A stretch of 64,000 nucleotides of DNA, taken from positions 3,730,001-3,794,000 of the forward strand of contig OX365949.1 of NCBI GenBank assembly GCA_947247005.1, in the 5' to 3' direction. The translations under genes were made by a program, and so were the position numbers. This document shows positions 52,815 through 64,000 of this stretch, piece after piece. The notes beneath the pieces were generated by a model that did no database searches, was not told the origin of the DNA, and was given only the letters and a program-made list of their open reading frames with translations. Source of the DNA: Spisula solida. Its lineage: Eukaryota > Mollusca > Bivalvia > Venerida > Mactridae. The stretch's first letter is position 1. Each line of letters starts with the position of its first letter.

Positions 52815-55196
52815 TCATCTTTTCCACGGATATTTTCCATTTTTTCCATTCTTCTTATTTTTCTCTCTCAACTTTGATCGGAACTTTGTGAATGTTGCTT
52901 TAACATACACTTGTCTCTTATTAATTTCATCTTTCACTTTGCTTTTCATTCTGGCTTCAATCTTGGATGTTTTTCTTTTCATAGCCCGTTGTTTCTCTTT
53001 CAGTTCGGTCCTAGAATCTCTGGCAAGTGATCTTAAACTGCTACTCTCATTCTTCGGCTGCATCTTACCAGCTTTACGAAGATATTTGATAGCAATGTTT
53101 GTTCCTGTCAGAGTCACTGTATATCGTGCAGGTGTAGCCAATTTATACATTAAATATGCCAAGGCAATATCGCCTAAACTTGAACTTCTAAATGGTGATA
53201 TTATTTTCTCACTGAATCCTACCCATTCCATGAACGCAATGACATCAACCCCTCTGAAAGTATATGAGAACCATATCATCCACCCATTAACTATCTATCT
53301 TTTTTTTTCTTTTATTCAGAAATGTCTGCGTAGATGAATGTAAAGAAAATATTTGTATTTCAAGATACGCATTATTAGCTTTTACAGCTATCTTCAATAT
53401 AATTCTTTAATACAACTTATTTATTATAAAACATTGGCATTAAAATTTAAAAGGTGTTTAATGCTGTTTCCCATCAATTTTTCAATTACATAATAATTAT
53501 TTACCTAACCAGTTTTTCCGGCACTGTATTTCTAAACTTACTCTTCCACCAGGAACCAGCAACTTCTTGTGGAGGAATATAGACATTCATGGCAAATTTG
53601 CATGGAAAAGTGAGATTTGCATGACCGAATTGATCCAGATTTTTAACACAGAGAGTTAACAAGTCATAGACTTCCAGACTAAGCACACCGAAAAGTTACC
53701 AAAAGTAAGTAACAATAATTAATCAGTTATCATACCTTAACAATATTACATATCACAATGGACAATAAGCAATACTTGAAACTTTTACAACAAAACCATT
53801 CACTTACACACTAGCAGCATAGAAGAAAGTTCCAAACCATACAGTGGAGGTAATTAAATGAACACCAATCAATACTTTGCCATGTTCTTTGTACGTTTTC
53901 TTAAATCTCTGAAAGACGCTAAGTTTCTCCTCAGATTCAGGTTTCTTGGACTCAACTGAGCTTTCTGTTTTTTTATCTTCTGAACAATTTGGTATTGATG
54001 AAAATATGTGTCTGTACTGTATGAGACAACTGTTTGTTTGTAACTGGGGATATAGTAAACTTCTTGTCTGTCCTGTATTTGAACGATAATCTGAAAAGAA
54101 GCAAATCTTCATTATATTTATACGACAGGAAAGTTTTGACCAAAGAAGACATACGGAACCTAATACTTAATAATGTTGAAATTCCTTGAAGTTGGGGGTC
54201 ATTGGCCAATTAGGCAGGGACAAAGTTGGATAAAGCACTCGTGACTGTCTCAATAGACCACAAAACAAACCATGTCGAAAGTTGGACTCAACAAATGATC
54301 CAACAGTCTTTATTGATTAAGTATCAGTATAGACAGGAGTAGGTTTTTTGTTAGTCCAAGATCTTTGACGACGATCATTCCATTTCCATAAAAGGTCGAC
54401 ATTCAGTGTAAATTAAAAGACCATATAGTTATGGTATCCAGAACTAGTTTTTTGTCTGACTTAATTTAATTGATGTTTTTCAATTTTGTCGGATATAAAA
54501 ATTTATCAGTAAGTATAGAAGTAATAATAAACCAAAGATGTCTTTTATCAGTCCATGGCAGGCTATTAAAAGAATGGATGTGTTAAACATTGTATTTAAA
54601 CACGGAGATACAAAACATCTGGAGCCGGTTGCCTAACCAAACCACTTGGCGTTCGATTATAGTGCTATGCTAAGAAACAGATAGCTTCAAAAAACGTAGT
54701 GGACAAAGCGAAATTCAAAGCTACTGGCAAGCGCTACTGTAGCCGACCGTTGCTACTGTAGCGGGTTGTTGCATAAGAAAACGCTCTATCAGTAGTGCCG
54801 AGATACGTATGCTATTGGTGAGCACTGCTCGCTGGTAGCGTGTCGTTGCAAAGACATAGTAAAGTGCTTGATAGTGCCTTATGTAAAGGGCTACTGAGTA
54901 TACAGCGAGGGAGTAAGCTTTTCTAAAGAGACCACCTGTCAAAAAAGGCCACTCTTTAGTTGTTCCCATTGGTGATCATTACAGATAGGTTTTATTGTAG
55001 GATACATTCAGTTTCATTTGTTACCGAAACAACATAAGCCCAACATAAAAATCATACCGAAAACAGCTGATGAAATAGAAGGTCCGCAGTGTTGATGCAT
55101 CCACAGTTGTCTAACTTGGCATGCTTGGTAATGTTGTCTAGGGGCTGCCCTGATTAACTTACACAGGCCCAAAACCTGCCGATGACATCCTGCCAT
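52815..55196 (-). CDS. FAM210A: FAM210A-like mitochondrial membrane protein (DUF1279), 3 exons
   Basis: Exons 55196-55058, 54090-53808 and 53253-52815 join in phase to 861 bp, 286 aa (human FAM210A 272 aa). Residues 1-57 are Arg/His-rich with few acids, fitting a mitochondrial presequence. VFQRFKKTYKEHGKVL (105-120) leads into a membrane segment (VHLITSTVWFGTFFYAAS, 123-140), then LMYKLATPARYTVTLTGTN, the hallmark of DUF1279. The C terminus is a long basic helix/coiled coil. Splice sites are GTATGA/TTTCAG and GTAAGT/TTTCAG. In mammals the protein sits in the inner mitochondrial membrane and affects mitochondrial translation; here that is inferred. The C-terminal helix favours FAM210A over FAM210B. 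ATG 55196 lies in AAAATGG. Confidence 0.9.
53505..53640. mobile_element. SINE body fragment in FAM210A intron 2
   Basis: CTAACCAGTTTTTCCGGCAC, CCACCAGGAACCAGCAACTT and GGCAAATTTGCAT, same family as 50463-50760. Confidence 0.5.
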
Positions 55197-55420
55197 TTTA
55201 CAACAAGTTCATAAGTTCAATATGGCGCTGTTTTATGTTCACAGTGTTCGAATCAGGAAGCCGTCAAATGAAATGTTTGCGACGCACGTGAATTTTGACA
55301 TTTCTCCGCTGCCCTCCAGCTTTACCGCAAATGAGTCGTGTGTAAACGAATTTTACGACATCCAAATGTTTCTGAAAAAAACTATAAAAACTTTTACTCG
55401 ACACAAAAACTGACGTCTTA
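55197..55420 (-). promoter_or_regulatory. Probable FAM210A promoter region
   Basis: CAATATGGCGCTG (55215-55227) on the plus strand is a YY1-like element 20-30 bp upstream of the minus-strand ATG. Divergent use toward the phosphatase gene is possible but not shown. The 63-codon + strand ORF starting in this motif is not supported as a protein. Confidence 0.35.
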
Positions 55421-56576
55421 GAACTAAAATCGACTTCTTTGGTATCAAAAATGCATTTGGCATAGTGTAATGATGTCACGAGTATTTTTAATTTTAAAAA
55501 TAATTGCGAAATTACACCTGAGGTCCGAAGCATTCCGAATGACTCTGAAAGGTTACCTGGAAAAGTAAACAAAAAGTGGCGAAATAACTCATAACATCCG
55601 TGATTTTTTAGTAAATTAATATTTAAGACTTTCAAAATGGATGTCTTAAGTCTTTCCTGCTTGTAGTGAATACTGGTTTCGTCATTACACTACGTTTGAA
55701 GCAGGACAAACTCAATATTATGGTGGTAAGTGGTCTACATTCTTTGCTTCCGTGTTTGGGTCGATCAATACTCGTGCAGCAACCAACATCAGAGGTGCTG
55801 GACAACCATCAATAGGTGTGAACATGTCATTGTCTAGCACCTGTTAAATTGTGTGTACCATTTTCCTGTCTAATTACCTCTGATTGCTGTAACACTCACT
55901 GTAAAAGTCTTATTAAACCCCCTCAGTGACAAGACCACCTGAACTTCAAACTGAAATAAATCAAGGAGCTTGCCATTAATAATGCCACTAAAAATCCCTC
56001 TTGTTAACTGTTTAAAACCACTGCATTCATCATTGACCACCTCAATAAAAATACCAGTCTATGTAATGGTCTCAGAGGTGGTTTCATTATTGAGGTTTTA
56101 CCGTATTGATTGGAGAATAACATTTCATGATCTTGCGCTGTACAATTAATCCTCATGTGTTTTCGCTATTGTACCGTCTAAGAATATTTAGATAACTTAA
56201 AATAACAACTGGTTGCATGGACAACTGACAGGCACGGATTATGATTCAATTGCATGGATGTCATGTTAAATGTTCTGAGCTATATCATATATTCACATAA
56301 ATCTGTAAGAAAAACATGAGGTGAATGATTGGTGTTGATGAATATATTTAGTATGACTTGTATTACAAAATGTGTTTATACAAATGGAATCCAGTGAGAA
56401 TCATTGACAGAGGAACCGGCTGGTGTTGTTTTAGTGTAAATTAAAACTTTTTGGTCAGAGTGTCAGTCAGAAGTACTGAGTACACATTTAAATGTAGAGA
56501 TTTTTGTATAAATTATACACTACTCCATGATTTATATTATTTTCTTACTGTAAGATAACTTTTTACATAATTCAAG

Positions 56577-59485
56577 ATGTTTAATGTGATGCTTCAAAAA
56601 GTTTGGGAACAAAGTTTTGATAAAATCAGGTAAGTTGTACATGTCTTACAGTCATTGTTAGATACAAATGTTTAACTGTACTGTTGAAATACTATTAACT
56701 TTATAATGGACTATGACACTAACAATTTAAATTGGTACATAAATCCAAAGTTCTAAGTATAGGAGAAATGTCAATAGTAAGATGTGACATGCCTGTAGAT
56801 CTGATTATTTAAGGGATGTGACCTGGGTAAAAAAAACAATCACTGTACTATCAAATACTTTTTAAGCTGTGTCAAATCACCTAGATTTGAGGTTGAATTT
56901 TGAATTTTTAGGAAAGCAGTGCCAAAGACTTTTAAAATATTGGAGATATAAAATGATTACATACAATATTTACGTTACAGGTATACAAGGATGAGTTACA
57001 GTCAGATGCTATACTCGAGAGTGAGGGAGTTTATTATAACCTCTACTGATGTACGTCTCCATGGTGAGAATGCTTCTAGCGGAGCTGCTGCCACATTCTG
57101 GATGTTCACATTACCCAAGGCACCAGAAAACAGCATTGATGAAGTCTATCCAAATATCTACATGGGAGATATGTAAGCTATACTTGTAATTTTTAGTGAA
57201 ACTGTTACTGTATGCAAATTTTCAGCAGTGTATGCATGCTTCACATATTTTCCAGTTTTATCAGATATAGAATTCAATGTAAAAAAGAACAAAATAACGC
57301 ACCAGAGACATTCAAGTGATCAAATATTTTTTGGGGAGCATGCCCTGGACCCTACTAGCCTGTGTACATATTCAAATACTATGTAGCTACACCCCTTTCT
57401 ATGTTAAGGAGTCAGTCAGTAGATGCATCAAATATTATATGATCTTTAAATAAAAAGGTTGCTAATACTACATGTTTATTTAGAAAGAAATTATCACATT
57501 GCCATCAGCTACAAAATACAAAAAAGATATTTTTCATTTCAAAATCTGACATTATGTTGCAAATTTATTGAAGACAAATGGCATTCCTATCAATTGTAGG
57601 TCTGCAGCCATGGATAAAAATCTTTTGAAGAAACTTGGAATTACTCATGTTATCAACTGCTCTCAGGGTAAAGGTTCAAGGGAGGTAAATACAGACTCAG
57701 GGTAAGAATAATTACCTCCCTTAGTTGATAAAAAAACAGAATTATGACTATAGTATAGATCGAAAACGAGTATTGAGCAGGACTGCTTTTTTAACTATTG
57801 ACTTTATATAGTGTAAGTGGATACTCAAAGGTGTTAGGGCTCTGAGTTCATATTCTATCTACAAGCTGCAATGATAAATTAATTATAAAGTTTTCATCCT
57901 GGTCCATTGTTTTCATGACCACCTGGCAGATCTCTGCTGGATAAGTTGAATGCAGCCCTATATTGTCCACATTAATGATCGTCTCAATTATAGTCTACAT
58001 CTGTCATGTATCGTGAGTTCTGTCCATGCATTTTGCGGGGTTTCAGTTCCATCATACCCATACGAAAACAGTACAATTATCAGACAGAACTGAGAAGCAG
58101 TGTATCCAGTTTTCTACTGTGCTGTTGTCTTGAAATAGTTTACTATAAATTTACTGCTAAGTGGCCATATGGTATAAAGGAAAGGAGACCAATTATCATC
58201 TATATGTTAATGATGATTAATACTCATTACTCATTTTTTCCAGTTCTTACAAAGATGTGGGTATGAAATTTTTGGGTATAAAAGCTCTGGATAATACAAT
58301 GTTCAACATGATGCCTTTCTTCAAGCCTGCAAGTGACTACATTGAAAAAGCATTGAAAGGCGGAGGTAATATATGTATTGGTTTTGTTGGTCTTCTGTAG
58401 TATTTAAAGATCTATAGCCTATGGGTATCTTACCTTTGCCATATGCGTAACCAGGCTTTGTCACCTTCCCTGGGTGCATGCTCCATGAAAAAAATGATAA
58501 AATAAAATGACAAAATGGTGCATACCTACTTGGTTAGCAGGTACTAAGTCTTTAGTAATTGGGGGGGGGGGCAAATACCCCTGACATGGGGGTATATTCT
58601 GGATACCCAGCTACCTCCCTGTCCGGTTAGAGTGTAGCAGGTGGAGGGTTGTTCCCTCAGGTGGCATCAAACCAAAGATGAAATAATGACTTTAAGGAGT
58701 GTTTCTCATTTTACCTATATAACTCTTGAGTTGCCTAACACCTTGTGGCGATGGATACCATCAGGTATGAGGTGTCAAAACAGTTTAATATTATTTGTGT
58801 ATACAATATATGTTCTGTTGTTGGTGAAGTATGGACATGCATGTACTAGTAATAATTTGTACTAAGTTGAACAAAGGTCATAACTTGCTCAAGATAATTT
58901 TATTATAGCAAAAATAACCTGGGTTGATATGCTTGATTTATCAGACTTGATGACTGGGAAGCCTAATGTAATGTTTCAGTTTATATATACCCGATAGTGC
59001 ATCTGTAATTGCTTCAATAGAGCTCTATATTATTCCTGGTAGTTAACAATATATGTAGCAGATTCAATATTGTATTATATCTGAAGACATTGATTTTGTG
59101 TTGGATGACTGGTTTGTCCATGCTTGTTCTCTTTAATGACCGATTTCAAAGAAACTTCACATGAATATTTGGTACCAAAGGTAGTTGGGCATATTCGCAG
59201 AAATTTTAGATTTGATAATTTATGCCGGAATTGAGATACATATGTTTTTCTGTCTAAAACCCTATTAGTTTTATTTACTTTTCAGGCAAGGTGTTTGTTC
59301 ATTGTTACAAAGGTGTAAGTCGATCTTCTACGATCGTTCTTGCTTACCTGATGATGAAATGTAACATGGAGATTTCGGAAGCTGCACGAGTCGTACGTGC
59401 GAAAAGAAAAATTCACCCGAATGATGGATTTATCAAACAGCTCTGCATCTTAAATCGACAACTGTACGGTGAACTTACGGCATAA
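56577..59485 (+). CDS. DUSP3/VHR-like dual-specificity protein phosphatase, 5 exons
   Basis: Exons 56577-56629, 56981-57172, 57600-57701, 58244-58365 and 59286-59485 join in phase to 669 bp, 222 aa (human DUSP3 185 aa). An in-frame TAA at 56568-56570 fixes the start. The first 65 or so residues are not recognisable. The phosphatase core follows: DEVYPNIYMGDMSAMDK, LKKLGITHVINCSQGKG, LGIKALDNTMFNMM with general acid D132, and the active-site loop HCYKGVSRSS with nucleophile C163 and R169, then HPNDGFIKQLCILN. All catalytic residues are intact. No CDC25/rhodanese or MAPK-docking domain is present, so it is an atypical small DUSP. By family it dephosphorylates phospho-Tyr/Thr proteins such as MAP kinases; the substrate here is unknown. 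Confidence 0.92.
58615..58800 (+). mobile_element. SINE-like fragment (family 4) in DUSP intron 4
   Basis: Body phrases CAAACCAAAGATGAAATA and CATCAGGTATGAGGTGTC match 40828-41040. The tRNA-like head is decayed. Confidence 0.4.
59112..59240. repeat. Dispersed non-coding repeat (copy 4), DUSP intron 4
   Basis: TTGTTCTCTTTAATGACCGA, TTTCAAAGAAACTTCACATG and GGTAGTTGGGCATATTCG; ends about 45 bp before the catalytic exon. Confidence 0.6.
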
Positions 59486-59531
59486 CTAGGTTGAAGAGAT
59501 CTCTTTGCACCTGTGATTTTAACCAAAACAT

Positions 59532-59537
59532 AATAAA
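59532..59537 (+). terminator. Candidate DUSP polyadenylation signal
   Basis: AATAAA 47 bases after the stop codon, followed by a TTTTGTTAT tract. Confidence 0.5.
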
Positions 59538-60129
59538 ATGCGATATTTTGTTATATACAAGGTTTTATGGGGATAATCCATATTTTTATAAAAATCCTTT
59601 AAATTAACTTACTTGTTATATTTTATTTTAAGAACTTGATGTAATATTAAAATTTGTTACCAGTATAATCCATATTTTTCTAAAAATCCTTGGATGGAAT
59701 TCCTTCCCGCCAAAAATTTATATAAAAGTCAATCATTTCGTTTTTATCTGACTGTAAGTTAGACTGCAGGATGTATGTAATAATTTGTGATATTTTATAC
59801 TGCTGTTATTTTACCATGATCATAATTTTTTATACATTTTAAAAAATAACCATTTTATGTGATTAACTGATAATTATCTATATAAAGTGCTTTAATGGAG
59901 TGATGTGTTCGTATGTGACTTTTCTGTAGAAAGATTAAATACAATGAATAAGGTTTGAGAAACTAAAACTTGAGATTCTACATTCTCTGTAGTTGTCTGG
60001 TCAAATAAAAGGATATAACACCCATGACTTCCTATGTTCCTCTTTCTGTAAAAATGTACATAAACAGTTCCTGTTCTTGCAAAATCTAGATAAAAAAATT
60101 TGTCACATCTGTCAAAATCAAAATATTAC

Positions 60130-60405
60130 ACTCAAAAATCATGATGAGGCACTTTTGTACTTACGGTACTCAGAATGAGACATTTTGAGACCCTTTGGTC
60201 AAATTCCAGATGAGACACTTAAAGTGACTTTTTAGTCAAACTCAGAACGAGACCCTTTATTGTCAAATCTGAATGAAATACTTTTTGTTCAAAATTCAGA
60301 TGAAAAACAAGTTGGTTAAAATCTGTGAGACACTTTTTTGCTCAAAATCCATTGAGACACTTTATAGTTAAATTCATGATGAGACACCTTTTTGGTAAAA
60401 CTAGA
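60130..60405. repeat. Degenerate tandem repeat, about 30-38 bp units
   Basis: At least seven diverged copies of CAGATGAGACACTTTTTGGT followed by CAAAATT. A second pair of units of about 50 bp (GATTTGGCAAAAATGATTT) follows at 60605-60710. It could be in a long 3' UTR or intergenic. Confidence 0.65.
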
Positions 60406-61031
60406 AATATTAGAAATCAATATCCAGATAAGAATCTAGTGAGTTTTTTCTCAGACCTTATAGTGTACCGTATACCTGTATGTAGTTGTTTAGGATGATA
60501 TATGTTTGTGCCAATTTGACAAGCTGTTAACTTATATTGTATATAAGTTTGAGTACAATAGTGTGTATTAGTATTAGATACCATTTAGTATTTTTATCCG
60601 AGATTTGTGTTAGATTTGGCAAAAATGATTTTTGTTGTATACAATATTTTAGTGAGATTTGGCAAAATGATTTGCATGTACACAATAGTTTAGTGTCTTT
60701 TTATCCCAAATGATACCAGCACTTTTTTGTTTGATCTATTGACTTATATATAATTAGATACTACATTTATTTGCACAAATCTAGTCATGTCACAATATGT
60801 CAATATTACCATACTTTTAAAGCTATGATCTTATGTCAATTTATTTTTATGACATTATTTAGGTTAAAGCTATATAAGGATCCAAAGCACTGAGCTTCAC
60901 ATCAACTTTGTTCTTCCTTTGCTACCTGATAAAATTTCACTTTTGTAACAAAATGTTGCATCTCAATGCTAGATAAATTTACTATTTGGCCCGTCTGAAG
61001 ATCTATTAAATTGGTATAAAACTAGTGAACT

Positions 61032-62606
61032 ATGACCTTTTGGCACAGAATTAAAATGTCTGTTGATGTATGGCTTTATACAAATAATGTATGTACCGGT
61101 CAAAATCAAGGACAGACAGTTGGTCAACCGATGCAAAATATACAGCATAATTCCCAATCGAATCAATACAACGGTAATTACAATGGACAATACACTCAAC
61201 AAGGTAGTCATCATCATGGTATTACAGTGGCGGATAACAGTGTGCCCCAATGGGCAGTGAACCTCTGTCAACAGATGAACAATATACAACTTATGCTTGA
61301 CGAACATACCAAACGTTGGCAATCTTCTGAAAACAACATGGCAATACAGAATGAAAAACTGTTAAAGGTGGAGCAACATTTGTCTGAAATAACTAACCTG
61401 AAACAAGAAATCCACACCACTAATACCAAAGTACATGTCGTAAGTAAGGAAGTACATGGGATACAAACTAAAATGACCGAATACGAACGTACTATTGAAC
61501 ACTATAGTGATATTTATGATGATATGGCAACAAACAATTCGGTTATAGACGACAAATTGAAACACATCGAGAAACGCTTAAACGAAATGGAAAACAAACA
61601 CGAAAACACTGTCGACTATATACAGAAAACAAACGATAACTTGACGGATCTTCGATGGCGAAGTATGAGAGAAAATCTCCTGATATTTGGCATCGAAGAA
61701 GCGACTGATTTTCTGATAAACGGCGAAAATTGTGAAAACAAAATTCGGAAATTCATAGAAGAAGACATGGGTATATCCCAACCTATATCAATTGACCGAG
61801 CTCACAGGCTCGGAAAATACAAAAGGGACCAAGTGAGACCACGCCCGATTGTTGTCAAGTTTACATTTTATAAGGACAGAGAACTAGTCAGAATGGAGGC
61901 TTTCCAAACGTTAAGCGATACGGACTATGGGGTAGCGGAACAATTCCCTTCGGAAATAGAAAGCAAGCGTCGACTGCTCTATCCGATAGCAAAGGCTGCT
62001 CGAGGAAATACTGACAATAAAGTTCGATTGGTGCGAGATAAACTTTTCATTAATGGAGAACAGGTTATGCCGGCTCAAACACAACCCGAACAACAAAAGC
62101 AACTGCCCAAAACATGGCAAAACGGCGACAGGCAAAATTTCACGGGAAATAATGACCACCACACCGGAAACTTTCGAGGCAAAAGTTATACACCCTACCA
62201 ATCACGGACTTTCACGCGCAAACGTGAAAATCAAATATTTCATGCCATACCTACCCAGAATAAATTCTCTGCCCTAAGCGAAACACCGACAAATGCGATG
62301 CCAGTTCGAACCCCGGCAGGCAAGAAAAAAGCTTCATCCCCCCTAGAAAATGATGAAAACCGTAAGAAAGTACTTATTTACAATGTGGATAGTGACACTG
62401 ATTCCGGAACCAATATGCCTTCCACATCATTTGTAGAACCTGCTAAAACTACTTGTGCATCTCCCCTAAAAGTGACACTCCCACCATCCCCTATAATCAC
62501 CCTCCCTACGCCTCTGGGACCAACTACAAACGATGAACATTCCAACGGTACTCAATCCCGTGCTCAGTCACCAATGGACGACGAAAATACAATAAACAAT
62601 GCCTAA
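61032..62606 (+). CDS. LINE ORF1 protein (coiled coil, RRM-like nucleic-acid chaperone type)
   Basis: 524 aa from ATG 61032; a second ATG at 61056 is equally possible. Residues 20-75 are Gln/Asn-rich and disordered. Residues about 95-215 are a heptad-like coiled coil. At about 210-345 is an L1-type RRM/C-terminal domain (RSMRENLLIFGIEEA, then DRAHRLG and RPRPIVVKFTFYKDRELV). The C-terminal 180 residues are disordered and Pro/Thr-rich. In L1 this protein trimerises and coats the element RNA. No frameshift was found. Confidence 0.88.
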   Translation: MTFWHRIKMSVDVWLYTNNVCTGQNQGQTVGQPMQNIQHNSQSNQYNGNYNGQYTQQGSHHHGITVADNSVPQWAVNLCQQMNNIQLMLDEHTKRWQSSENNMAIQNEKLLKVEQHLSEITNLKQEIHTTNTKVHVVSKEVHGIQTKMTEYERTIEHYSDIYDDMATNNSVIDDKLKHIEKRLNEMENKHENTVDYIQKTNDNLTDLRWRSMRENLLIFGIEEATDFLINGENCENKIRKFIEEDMGISQPISIDRAHRLGKYKRDQVRPRPIVVKFTFYKDRELVRMEAFQTLSDTDYGVAEQFPSEIESKRRLLYPIAKAARGNTDNKVRLVRDKLFINGEQVMPAQTQPEQQKQLPKTWQNGDRQNFTGNNDHHTGNFRGKSYTPYQSRTFTRKRENQIFHAIPTQNKFSALSETPTNAMPVRTPAGKKKASSPLENDENRKKVLIYNVDSDTDSGTNMPSTSFVEPAKTTCASPLKVTLPPSPIITLPTPLGPTTNDEHSNGTQSRAQSPMDDENTINNA

Positions 62607-62660
62607 CGGTGCGTAGGAAACAACTACGAGAAAACGAACACTATAAAAACATTTACAAAT

Positions 62661-64000
62661 ATGAATGTAGAATACACTGACTTAAAATTGTTATCATTGA
62701 ATGTATGTGGTCTAAAATCGAAACTACTGTGTCCTGAATTTGTATCTTTTTTAAACGAGTACGATATAATCGGGTTACAAGAAACTAAAAGCGATGAATC
62801 TGACGATGTGCACGTTCACGGTTTTGTTTCCCAAATGTTTCATAGGCGCAAATTATCTAGATATAAATCTGGTGGGATTACCATTCTGATTAAAGAATCA
62901 TTGATGCCTTATATTTCTGTTGATAACTATGATAAGTGTGATCTTATCAAATTTTTCACAATTTCACAAAAACTGTTTAAGTCTGAAAGGGATGTTAAAT
63001 GCGGAATCGTTTATATCCCACCTTCAGGGTCGAGATATGCATCTGTAGACCCATATTTAGAAATTCAACATGAGCTTTTGAGATACTGTGCAGACAGTAA
63101 AAATGTTATATTATTTGGTGATTTTAACTCACGCTGTGGCGATCTCAACGATTTTACACATATAGATAATGTATTATCTGATACATTTGATCTGCGTGAG
63201 TTGCATGATGAAGATACGCACAATTTAAAATGTTTCGAACAATATAACATAGATATAGTTAGAAAATGTGCTGATAAAAACACCAATACCTACGGGTATC
63301 GATTGATTGATCTCTGTAAAAACAACAGCATGTTCATACTTAATGGCAGAATAAACCCCGATTATTCGGAACCGACACTCACTTGCAAAAATGCAAGTAC
63401 CGTTGACTACTTTATCTCATCAACGGGTATTTTTAAATACATCTCAACATTAAAAGTCAAAACTTTTTGTCACCTATTCTCAGATGTTCATTGTCCTATA
63501 GAACTTACTCTACGAATCGCCGATAATCATCCAATACAAAATATTGAAAATGAAATACCGGGACCGGAACTAGCGCCAAAAATAAAACTATGGAACGCTG
63601 ATAAGGCTAATATTTTTGTTCAAAATTTTGACAGTAATAAAGCATCAGAAATCGAACGAAAAATTGACGCAATAGGCCAAAATCTAAATGTAGATCAAAA
63701 CTCGGTTGACGAGATCACAAATGAAATCCAAAACCTTTTCATTACCAATTCTGTAGAAACTTTCGGCATGAAGCCAGTCAAGTCATGTATTAAAAAACAG
63801 CCATTTAAAAAACCATGGTATAATATCAACTGCCAAAACATGAGAGATAAATATCATAAGATCAGAAAAGCGTATAATAAGTATAAAACTAATGATCTGA
63901 AAGTTTTACTCAAACAAGTTAGTAAAGAATATAAAAGTGTCCTAAAACGAACAAGTACTGAATTCAGTGAAGTGAAAATAAAACAACTCAAATCAATAAA
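62661..64000 (+). CDS. LINE ORF2, endonuclease portion (incomplete)
   Basis: Open for 446 codons from ATG 62661 to the window end, 54 bp after the ORF1 stop. The N terminus is an apurinic-type endonuclease: LLSLNVCGL (N14), IGLQETK (E41), VILFGDFNSR (D154, N156) and SDVHCPIEL (D275, H277). All expected catalytic residues are visible. PWYNINCQNMRDKYHKIRKA after the domain is the usual linker before the reverse transcriptase, which lies beyond the window. The family role is nicking target DNA to prime reverse transcription. Confidence 0.9.
   Translation, partial: MNVEYTDLKLLSLNVCGLKSKLLCPEFVSFLNEYDIIGLQETKSDESDDVHVHGFVSQMFHRRKLSRYKSGGITILIKESLMPYISVDNYDKCDLIKFFTISQKLFKSERDVKCGIVYIPPSGSRYASVDPYLEIQHELLRYCADSKNVILFGDFNSRCGDLNDFTHIDNVLSDTFDLRELHDEDTHNLKCFEQYNIDIVRKCADKNTNTYGYRLIDLCKNNSMFILNGRINPDYSEPTLTCKNASTVDYFISSTGIFKYISTLKVKTFCHLFSDVHCPIELTLRIADNHPIQNIENEIPGPELAPKIKLWNADKANIFVQNFDSNKASEIERKIDAIGQNLNVDQNSVDEITNEIQNLFITNSVETFGMKPVKSCIKKQPFKKPWYNINCQNMRDKYHKIRKAYNKYKTNDLKVLLKQVSKEYKSVLKRTSTEFSEVKIKQLKSI

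Larger units (their letters stand above)
61032..64000 (+). mobile_element. L1-like LINE retrotransposon, 3' part beyond window
   Basis: Two consecutive intact ORFs (ORF1, ORF2) separated by 54 bp, in the order expected of an L1-type non-LTR element. The 5' limit is not evident; no promoter or target duplication could be located upstream of 61032. The reverse transcriptase would lie past 64000. Confidence 0.9.

Noticed and set aside
54721..54969. 82-aa minus-strand ORF in FAM210A intron 1
   Set aside because: No homology pattern and no way to splice it in; exon 1 joins exon 2 in phase without it.
55222..55413. 63-aa + strand ORF opposite the FAM210A start
   Set aside because: Begins in a YY1-like promoter motif; composition is unremarkable and no continuing exons were found.

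Overview
The window is animal nuclear DNA: AT-rich, with large introns, GT-AG exons, tRNA-derived SINEs, MITEs, minisatellites and retroelements. The repeat style (many short dispersed families, tRNA SINEs, inverted-repeat MITEs) and the divergence of the proteins from vertebrate homologues suggest a lophotrochozoan, most likely a bivalve mollusc. The species cannot be named from sequence alone. Nothing bacterial or viral was seen.

Three host genes can be reconstructed by joining exons. (1) Nibrin/NBS1, + strand, 26079-46750, 18 coding exons, 853 codons, continuous in phase: FHA, tandem BRCT, an ATM-type SQ site, an unusual RS-rich tandem repeat, the MRE11-binding motif and a basic C terminus. 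(2) A FAM210A-like mitochondrial DUF1279 protein, - strand, 52815-55196, 3 exons, 286 aa. (3) A DUSP3/VHR-like dual-specificity phosphatase, + strand, 56577-59485, 5 exons, 222 aa. They are not an operon and show no obvious functional link; FAM210A and the phosphatase are divergently arranged.

Mobile DNA makes up much of the rest. 18018-23301 is a young LTR element (453-bp LTRs differing at one base, 4-bp target duplication) that encodes only Gag-protease and carries about 3 kb of non-coding interior. 61032-64000 is an L1-like LINE with intact ORF1 and the start of ORF2 (endonuclease), running off the window. Pogo-, mariner- and Tc1-like non-autonomous elements with clear TIRs and TA duplications lie at the left edge, in nibrin introns and downstream of nibrin. 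A pair of small MITEs at 10.8 and 16.9 kb both have 6-bp duplications. SINEs with several different tRNA-like heads are scattered throughout.

Layout: 1-1349 pogo MITE remnant and SINE; 1350-4714 no gene; 4715-7494 a 24/26-bp minisatellite of over 100 units; 7495-18017 intergenic with MITEs and SINEs; 18018-23301 LTR element; 23302-25800 intergenic; 25.8-46.8 kb nibrin with repeat-filled introns (25-bp minisatellite in intron 6, 30-bp minisatellite in intron 9); 46.8-52.7 kb intergenic; 52.7-59.6 kb FAM210A and DUSP; 59.6-61.0 kb degenerate repeats; 61.0-64.0 kb LINE.
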